Shown here piece by piece: positions 6,964 to 11,709 of a stretch of DNA of 11,709 nt. Each line of letters opens with the position of its first letter. Position 1 is the stretch's first letter. The notes below the pieces were generated by a model. It searched no databases. It was not told where the DNA came from and saw only the letters and a program-made list of their open reading frames with translations. The stretch spans positions 1 through 11,709 of the forward strand of contig JAOACM010000089.1 in the NCBI GenBank assembly GCA_026417845.1, given 5' to 3'. The stretch is from Planctomycetota bacterium. GTDB lineage: Bacteria; Planctomycetota; SZUA-567; H5-PLA8; CALKMO01. The translations under genes and the position numbers were made by a program.

Positions 6964-7800
6964 ATGGAGATCGGGTTTCTGACGGCGTGCATGCGGAAAC
7001 AGCCAGTTGAGGAAGTTGTCGCGTTCGCGGGAAGGGAGGGGTTCACGAAGCTCGAACTGAGCGTCGGCCATGTGGATCTGGATGGTCTGGCCGCCGGAGG
7101 GGCGGCTGCGGATAAGCTCAAGGAGCTGCTGGCTGCTCACAAGGTGGGCCTGTCATCGCTGGCAGCCTACGTAAACGTGCTGGACACTGACGCGAAGATA
7201 CGCGAAAAGAACAGGGCGGATCTCAGGAAGGCCATCGCCGCGGCGAAGAATCTGGGTGTCTCCGTCGTCTGTACTCTCGGCGGCCTTCCGCCGCCCGGCA
7301 TATCCAAGGCTGACGCGATAAGAGACCAGAGCGCGCCATTCTTCCGGGAGACGGCGAAATGCGCTGCCGATGCCGGGGTCAGGATCGCTTTTGAGAACTG
7401 GTTTGCTACGGTTCTGGAGAACCTCGACCTGTGGAAACTGATGTTCGACCTTGTGCCGGATCCGAACGTCGGTCTGAACTTTGACCCCTCGCACCTCGAC
7501 TGGATGGGAATAGATTATCTGGCGGCCGTCACGGAGTTCAAAGACCGGATATTCCATACGCACGCGAAGGACACGGAAGTCAGGGAGGATGTTCTGAGGC
7601 GGGTCGGATGCAATCATCGCGGCTGGTGGCGGTACGTCATCCCCGGCTACGGTCGGATAAAGTGGGGCGAATATGTCGCGAGGTTGCGGAGCATAAAGTA
7701 CGACGGAGTGCTCTCGGTGGAACATGAAGACAACACGTTCACGCCTGAGGCCGGGCTGCGCGCCGCCATGGCGTTCCTCAAGCGTTTCGCCATCGGGTGA
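6964..7800 (+). CDS. Sugar phosphate isomerase/epimerase (xylose isomerase-like TIM barrel)
   Basis: A 278-residue soluble protein of the AP-endonuclease-2/xylose-isomerase-like TIM-barrel superfamily, whose members isomerise or epimerise sugars and sugar derivatives with a divalent metal. Expected metal ligands are at the strand ends: Glu144 in IAFENW, Asp174 and His177 in LNFDPSHLDW, His200 in FHTHAKD, and Glu253 in SVEHED. PGYGRIKWGEYV (227-238) is the common loop before the last strands. The ATG at 6964 has GGAGGG 7 bases upstream; the in-frame ATG at 6775 has no such site and would add an implausible basic tail. No signal peptide is visible. It is divergent from korA and followed by hairpins and a 313-bp gap, so it may be monocistronic. 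Activities in this superfamily (inosose dehydratase, hydroxypyruvate isomerase, xylulose-5-phosphate 3-epimerase, keto-sugar epimerase) cannot be told apart here. Confidence 0.92.
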   Translation: MEIGFLTACMRKQPVEEVVAFAGREGFTKLELSVGHVDLDGLAAGGAAADKLKELLAAHKVGLSSLAAYVNVLDTDAKIREKNRADLRKAIAAAKNLGVSVVCTLGGLPPPGISKADAIRDQSAPFFRETAKCAADAGVRIAFENWFATVLENLDLWKLMFDLVPDPNVGLNFDPSHLDWMGIDYLAAVTEFKDRIFHTHAKDTEVREDVLRRVGCNHRGWWRYVIPGYGRIKWGEYVARLRSIKYDGVLSVEHEDNTFTPEAGLRAAMAFLKRFAIG

Positions 7801-8113
7801 GGATGCGCCGGGCGGTCCGATCGCGGTGCCCGGTCGGACGGGAGGCCGGGACGGCCGCCTCCGGCCCCGTTTCAGCCCTGAGGATCCCATCCGGAAAACC
7901 CCGGACGGACCGGGCGGGACTCCGCGGAAACCCTGGGCGCAGCGGGAGGTTGGGGAGAGGCGCGAAATAGAGAGGAACCGCAAAGACGCGCATCTGGAGG
8001 CAGGCCCGGCCAGTACGGCGACAGAGGCGCCACACCGCAACGGACGGCGCCGACGTCCGGAAACCGGCAGGTTGCCCCCTCTGGCAGCTCCTTTCGCCGC
8101 GGTGGCCGGCGCG
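7801..8113. other. Intergenic region with hairpins, no gene recognised
   Basis: 313 bp between the isomerase stop and the preferred start of the next gene. The frame of the downstream gene is open through this stretch, but its translation there is Arg/Pro/Gly-rich and shows no conserved feature. Hairpins crowd the first 60 bases. No promoter was recognised. Confidence 0.45.
7815..7862 (+). terminator. Tandem hairpins after the isomerase, possible terminator
   Basis: GTCCGA (7815-7820) pairs with TCGGAC (7834-7839), and GGAGGC (7841-7846) pairs with GCCTCC (7857-7862); a competing stem GGCCG/CGGCC lies inside the second hairpin. They begin 14 bases after the stop codon. Only a weak GTTTC follows instead of a T-run, so termination by structure alone is uncertain. 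Confidence 0.3.
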
Positions 8114-10093
8114 ATGCCGCGCAGCCGGGCCGCGCCCGCGGCAGCCGCGACGACAATCGCCATCGCCGTCTTCTGCTTCACGGCGGCGCCAGGGGGACCC
8201 GCGGCCGGGGCGGAGCCGGCCGGTCCTGGAATTGATCCGTATCCAGCTGTTCCCGAATATCCGGGCGAGATGCGGCGGCTCAGGCGAACCCAGCTCAACA
8301 TGGAGGGTATGCTTGCTCCGGACACTGCCTATGCTGTACAGAAGTGTCCGGCCTGCGGCGCCACGTTCCTGAAAGGCATATACCCTGTCACATCGCGCCG
8401 GCCGTGGAACTCGCTGCGCCAGGTTCCCGGCGCGCTCGCCGAGGGCATACTGAGGGCGCCCCCGGACGCCCGCCCGGGCGCCGTCAGGAGGCCGTGCCCC
8501 TCATGCAAGGCTGTGCCCGAAGGAAAGCCGGACAGGGTAGCATTCTACCGTTTCCTGCACAGGATCGGAGAAGACCTGGAAATCGAATTCGCCGCGGAAG
8601 GGGAGGCCCTGGTCTGGAAGTCGTTCTCGCTGATACCGCCCAAGGGCGAGGTGCGGCGGTTCGATCCTCCGGCCGACGAGGATGCCTTCCGCGCGGCATT
8701 CGGCTGCCATTTTTCGCTGCGGGAGGTCTGGAAGAACCTGGCCGAAAAGGGCATGGGCGGCGCGGAGGTACTGACGCGCGAGATCGAGTCTGGCCACGTC
8801 TTTTTCCTTCGGCCGCCGGGTGTCAAGGAGGACGACCGTCTGAAAGCGCTGGCGCGCCATTTCATCGAACTTGCGAGGACCGAAGGTTTCGATTCCGTGA
8901 CGATGCTCACGGCGCTCGATCCGCCGGGCGGCAGAATCCAAGTACCCGGTACCTACGCCTACTGGATCGGGCCGAAGGCGGCCCCGCTGCTGGCCTCCGG
9001 CGATATGGACGCTTTCGTGGCCGTCCGCAGCCGGGACTTCTGCGCAGAGGCAGCCAAGGTAGCGGAGTCGCTGAGCATGAAGATAACCTTCCGCTCTGAG
9101 GAGGACAAGAAATCAGGGCGGAAATTGCTCTATTATCGCCTCCAGTCCGGCGATTACGCGGCCGAATATCCAGCTGCGGAAATACTGATACAATCGGCCT
9201 GCGCCGGGGTCGAACTGGCCCATGGTTTCTCGCTTTTCGGTGCCCGCTCCCTGATCGAGGTAGACTCCGCGCGGAAGCTTTCGGACTTCCTCCGCAGGCG
9301 GCTGAGCCAGTGCCGGTTCTCGGTTGAGGACGGCAGATTCCTCGTGATAAGGGACATAGCCGACAGGACGGTAAGGCTGAATATGCTGTCCGTCGGGAGG
9401 GTCGCGCGACGAATGCCCGAGGCGGAGATGGAGAAATTCCTGAACTTCCTCGTGCCGTTCGATGAGAAGAACGGACGGCTGGGGCCCGACCGTCCGCGAT
9501 ACATGCTCTGTGAATGCGGCCTGCCGGTAACGTTCCACTGGCGCATCCGGCCGGCTGGCTTCCTGAAGGGCCGCGGGGCAGAAGGCGCTATTAAGGCGCC
9601 GGGGCCGCCGCCGGTCGCCGGGACGGAGATATGCTGCACGGCCGAATGCCCGGATCATGTCGTGTACGTGGACCTGAAGGCGCCGCGTTTCGAGGGGCTG
9701 GATGAGGCGAGGGCCGGAGATATGGCAGGAAAAGCCCCGGGATGGCTGCCGTGGATTATCGAGGCGTCGGAGGTTTCCCCGCTGGGCGAAAAATACGTGC
9801 ACATGGCCTGCGGTGCGGAACTGGCTTCCGTCCTTGCTGATCCTGCGGTCGCCTCGGCCCTGGCTCTGAACCTCGGCCTGAGGCCCGCCGGCCCGCTGCT
9901 CCACGGCTATGTCGGGGGGTGCAACGAAATCCTGTTCTGCGAAAAGCCGCTGTCTGTGTTCGAACAGGAAAAGGCGGACGGGCTGCTCAGAGCCCTGAGC
10001 ATATCGCGCTTCGTGGAAAGGGGGCCGGTCATATCCAAGGCGTTCGCCGTCCCCTGGACGACGCCCAAGGGCAGATTCGTCCGGGATGAATGA
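8114..10093 (+). CDS. Exported protein of unknown function with split CxxC motifs
   Basis: I do not recognise this family. From the ATG at 8114 it has 659 residues. The first 33 look like a signal peptide: arginines at 3 and 5, a hydrophobic stretch to about residue 25, and a likely cut after AGA. CPACG (78-82) and CPSCK (128-132) are spaced like the two knuckles of a split zinc ribbon. More cysteines occur late in the protein (LCECG, EICCTAEC, MACGAE, GGCNE, FCEK), so it may bind metal or form disulfides. No membrane segment is evident after the signal peptide, and no catalytic motif is recognisable. The frame is open back to an ATG at 7724 inside the isomerase gene, but that would overlap it by 77 bp. 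The start at 8114 is chosen for the signal peptide; its ribosome binding site is poor, so a non-ATG start such as the GTG at 8102 is possible. Coding bias and length make the gene itself secure. Confidence 0.8.
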   Translation: MPRSRAAPAAAATTIAIAVFCFTAAPGGPAAGAEPAGPGIDPYPAVPEYPGEMRRLRRTQLNMEGMLAPDTAYAVQKCPACGATFLKGIYPVTSRRPWNSLRQVPGALAEGILRAPPDARPGAVRRPCPSCKAVPEGKPDRVAFYRFLHRIGEDLEIEFAAEGEALVWKSFSLIPPKGEVRRFDPPADEDAFRAAFGCHFSLREVWKNLAEKGMGGAEVLTREIESGHVFFLRPPGVKEDDRLKALARHFIELARTEGFDSVTMLTALDPPGGRIQVPGTYAYWIGPKAAPLLASGDMDAFVAVRSRDFCAEAAKVAESLSMKITFRSEEDKKSGRKLLYYRLQSGDYAAEYPAAEILIQSACAGVELAHGFSLFGARSLIEVDSARKLSDFLRRRLSQCRFSVEDGRFLVIRDIADRTVRLNMLSVGRVARRMPEAEMEKFLNFLVPFDEKNGRLGPDRPRYMLCECGLPVTFHWRIRPAGFLKGRGAEGAIKAPGPPPVAGTEICCTAECPDHVVYVDLKAPRFEGLDEARAGDMAGKAPGWLPWIIEASEVSPLGEKYVHMACGAELASVLADPAVASALALNLGLRPAGPLLHGYVGGCNEILFCEKPLSVFEQEKADGLLRALSISRFVERGPVISKAFAVPWTTPKGRFVRDE

Positions 10094-10255
10094 TCCCCCG
10101 CGCCCGGACGTTCCGTTCGACGCGCGCCGGGATGCTCCGCAATGGCCTCAATCCTCCCTCATAACGGGATGCGGGAGAATAGCCATGCGCCCCGCCTTCC
10201 TTCGCAAATCCAGCGCAGGTAGCGGTGCCTGGGACGAAAGGCTGTCGCCCGCGGT
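10094..10255. other. Convergent intergenic stretch
   Basis: This stretch lies between the plus-strand unknown exported gene and the minus-strand bL37-like reading frame. It is GC-rich. An imperfect CCCGCGC...GCGCGCCGGG inverted repeat near 10096-10134 could serve convergent termination, but no T-run follows. No gene was recognised. Confidence 0.35.
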
Positions 10256-10360
10256 TCAGCGCTTGAATTGACTGCGCGGCCTGCCGCGGCCGGGCTTACG
10301 ACCGTGGTTGGCCTTCTTCGATCTGTATTTCAGGGTTCTCCATTTGACTACGCTTGCCAC
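10256..10360 (-). CDS. Small basic protein with a bL37-like KKANHGRKP motif
   Basis: A 34-codon frame from a GTG at 10358-10360 to the stop at 10256-10258. GGGAGG lies 7 bases before the GTG, and no in-frame ATG exists back to the upstream TAA. The product is highly basic (about 14 Lys/Arg) with the core RSKKANHGRKPGRGR at residues 13-27. From memory, the tiny actinobacterial large-subunit ribosomal protein bL37 ends in a closely similar K-x-ANHGKRP motif, and such short basic chains are typical of small ribosomal proteins. I therefore suggest a bL37-like ribosome component; this rests on a short motif and recall, not an alignment. It lies 108 bp downstream of the EF-hand gene on the same strand. 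Alternatives are another nucleic-acid-binding microprotein or, less likely given the Shine-Dalgarno, a chance frame. Confidence 0.6.
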   Translation of the reverse strand: MASVVKWRTLKYRSKKANHGRKPGRGRPRSQFKR

Positions 10361-10468
10361 TATCCGACCTCCCGGAAAGGACCGAAGGGCCTCCAGCCCT
10401 ACGGTGCCCGCTGTCTGCCGGACCCTGTCAGACCCTGCCGCCGGTCCGGTTTAAGCCAAGCTTCTGCC
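10361..10468 (-). other. Spacer between EF-hand gene and bL37-like ORF, with hairpins
   Basis: On the minus strand CCGGACC pairs with GGTCCGG (plus-strand span about 10419-10450), and AGGGC/GCCCT (10385-10399) forms a second small hairpin. They could end the EF-hand transcript, but no T-run follows. No clear promoter for the small reading frame was seen. Confidence 0.3.
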
Positions 10469-11329
10469 CTACTCTTCGATCTCCCGCCGAAGCTCTTCCA
10501 TGACCCTCCGCTCCGCCTCGCGGATCGCGTCAACCACCGTGGCGTAGAAGGCGCGATCCGAGTCGGCGGCGATGGCTGCCGAAGCGAACCCCATGGCGAA
10601 ATCTTTCGCCTCGGACAGATCAAGGGTCCCGTCCCGGTCCCTGTCGTAGACCGGGATGCGCACGTTCTCTATCCGTCCGGCTTCCAAGGCCTTTTCGACC
10701 GCCTCCTTGACGTTCCGCGGAACGGCCAGCAGGGCCTCGATCTCCCTGTCTGATACGATCCCGTCGCCGTTGCGGTCGAGAGGCTGGAGGGCGCGCGATG
10801 CCAGCTTGTAAAGCGCCAGCGCCCTCTTATATTCCTCACCCGTCAGTTTCTCGTCTCCGTCCTTATCCAGTTCAGCCAGGAAGGCCGTGGCGGCCGCGCA
10901 CACCGCCGACTGGTGACGCAGGGCGCGGATGCCCGACCTGTACAGGGCAAGCTCCGGTACATTGAGGTTCACCGAAACCCGGTAGGTCTCCTCAGTGCTC
11001 GCCGGAGTCTTCTTTTCTACAGGCGCCGCTCCTCCAATCGCCTCCCTGCGCCGGGCGGCCTCCCGCATCGCCTCGGCCTCCTTCCTTTTGCGCTCCTCCC
11101 TTTCCCGCTTGAACTCGGCTATCTCACGCCTGGCGCGCTGGATCTGGTCCTTCAGCAGGCCGCTCACGAACCTTTCGAGCTTGCCGTAGCTTATGCCCGA
11201 AGGCCCCTCGACGTCCATCTTCGCGCGGCTCGGCACCCCCTCCGCCTCGCCGGCGCCCGCCCAACCAGCCGCGCCAAGGCATATCGAGAATATCCCGGCC
11301 GCGACACGAAATCCCCACGCGCCAGCCAT
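10469..11329 (-). CDS. Secreted EF-hand calcium-binding protein
   Basis: A 286-residue exported protein. The first 27 residues look like a signal peptide (Arg8, hydrophobic AAGIFSICLGAAG, likely cut near AGWAGAG). Residues about 57-96 form a highly charged Lys/Arg/Glu helix, probably a coiled coil. The C-terminal half has three canonical 12-residue EF-hand loops: DKDGDEKLTGEE (155-166), DRNGDGIVSDRE (185-196) and DRDRDGTLDLSE (229-240), each with Asp at positions 1, 3 and 5 and Glu at 12, so all three should bind Ca2+. The last 35 residues are another charged helix. The ATG at 11329 has GGAGG 8 bases upstream; the frame is open to an ATG at 11449, but that start has no signal peptide. Multi-EF-hand secreted proteins are common in Planctomycetota-type genomes. 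The binding partner and process are unknown. Confidence 0.88.
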   Translation of the reverse strand: MAGAWGFRVAAGIFSICLGAAGWAGAGEAEGVPSRAKMDVEGPSGISYGKLERFVSGLLKDQIQRARREIAEFKREREERKRKEAEAMREAARRREAIGGAAPVEKKTPASTEETYRVSVNLNVPELALYRSGIRALRHQSAVCAAATAFLAELDKDGDEKLTGEEYKRALALYKLASRALQPLDRNGDGIVSDREIEALLAVPRNVKEAVEKALEAGRIENVRIPVYDRDRDGTLDLSEAKDFAMGFASAAIAADSDRAFYATVVDAIREAERRVMEELRREIEE

Positions 11330-11592
11330 AAACCTGACCTCCAGACCGGACCCGGCTCTTAGCGGGAGACCGGGGCCGTCGCCCGGCCGCGTCTCCACGC
11401 CACCCGCCAATAAGACCGCGCAGGCTGCCAAATACGCAGTGTCCTGCACGGGGGGGCGGATGTCAAGCTAAACGCCACCGTCCGGCTGGAAGGCGCGACC
11501 TGGGTGCGGTGCGGTCCGCTCCGCCGGAGGCCGGATGACTTCCGCGACCCGAGGCAGCGTTCGGGTCCTGCTCCGGGCGCTCTTCCCGCTGA

Positions 11593-11622
11593 AGTATCTT
11601 TTTGCTGCCAAGGCCATATCAA
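11593..11622 (-). promoter_or_regulatory. Candidate sigma70-type promoter for the EF-hand gene
   Basis: On the minus strand TTGATA (11622-11617) is followed after 18 bases, including an A-run, by GATACT (11598-11593); these match the consensus at 5 of 6 and 4 of 6 positions. The leader would be about 257 bases. The local AT-richness in a GC-rich region helps, but the call is tentative. Confidence 0.35.
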
Positions 11623-11630
11623 TGTGGCCT
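11611..11630. promoter_or_regulatory. Inverted repeat around the candidate -35 box
   Basis: AGGCCA (11611-11616) and TGGCCT (11625-11630) are perfect inverted half-sites separated by 8 bases. The candidate -35 box TTGATA falls in the spacer, where a bound dimer would block RNA polymerase. It is a possible repressor operator; no regulator was identified. Confidence 0.3.
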
Positions 11631-11650
11631 GGAACAGGGGTATCCGCGAT

Positions 11651-11709
11651 GTAATTGTTTGCCGTGCCCATATGTGGGGCCGCAGCGGGCAGAGCGGACC
11701 CGTTGTACC
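11651..11709 (+). mobile_element. Left end of a second copy of the GTAATTGTTT element, cut by window edge
   Basis: The sequence from 11651 begins GTAATTGTTTGCCGTGCCCA and follows the left end of the element at 4107: 23 of the first 25 bases agree, and a weaker match with single-base gaps continues through GAGCGGACCCGTT to the window edge. Orientation is the same as the first copy. The right end is outside the window, so it may be another miniature copy or a full IS66-type insertion sequence carrying the transposase. Its target duplication, if intact, would be the 8 bases before 11651 (TCCGCGAT). Confidence 0.7.

Larger units (their letters stand above)
11330..11650. other. Upstream region of the EF-hand gene, no gene recognised
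   Basis: 321 bp between the EF-hand start and the mobile-element end. Short open frames here look like chance. The stretch contains the EF-hand ribosome binding site, a candidate minus-strand promoter and an overlapping palindrome, described separately. Confidence 0.4.

Noticed and set aside
7153..8325. 390-codon minus-strand open frame
   Set aside because: It overlaps the isomerase and the start of the exported protein; its Arg/Pro-rich translation has no recognisable domain and there is no ribosome binding site.
10110..10117. GTTCCGTT, identical to the target duplication of the korA-korB element
   Set aside because: No GTAATTGTTT end is beside it, and one extra 8-mer match in 11.7 kb is compatible with chance.
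11468..11671. Minus-strand frame starting inside the mobile-element end
   Set aside because: It has no transposase-like sequence, covers the EF-hand promoter region and looks like a chance frame.

Overview
The window is a GC-rich bacterial chromosome fragment with strong GGAGG-type ribosome binding sites and free use of AGG and ATA codons. A ferredoxin-dependent 2-oxoacid oxidoreductase, a CBM9-like lipoprotein, a secreted EF-hand protein and xylose-isomerase-like enzymes suggest an anaerobic or facultative carbohydrate-degrading bacterium. A Planctomycetota/PVC-type genome is a reasonable guess, but there is no rRNA or marker gene to confirm it.

Left half, minus strand (read right to left from 6094): korA (fused gamma/alpha subunit), korB (TPP-binding beta subunit), an AzgA-type NCS2 purine permease, and a CBM9-like lipoprotein that runs off the left edge. 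This looks like one transcription unit. KorAB would interconvert 2-oxoglutarate (or a related 2-oxoacid) and its acyl-CoA with ferredoxin as electron carrier. The permease and surface lipoprotein have no obvious mechanistic link to it. Between korA and korB sits a 133-bp non-coding element (4107-4239) with inverted ends starting GTAATTGTTT and a perfect 8-bp target duplication (GTTCCGTT). It is a textbook miniature transposable element, probably mobilised by an IS66-type transposase. A second copy of its left end starts at 11651 and is cut by the window edge.

Right half, plus strand: after an 869-bp divergent spacer (6095-6963) with a sigma70-like promoter and leader hairpins come a TIM-barrel sugar phosphate isomerase/epimerase (6964-7800) and a 659-residue exported protein of unknown function with a split CxxC...CxxC motif (8114-10093).

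Right end, minus strand: a secreted protein with three canonical EF-hand loops (11329-10469). Downstream of it is a very small, highly basic reading frame (10360-10256) with an excellent Shine-Dalgarno, carrying a KKANHGRKP motif like that of the tiny ribosomal protein bL37. It is short enough to be missed by gene callers. No CRISPR array, tRNA, rRNA, prophage or defence system was seen.
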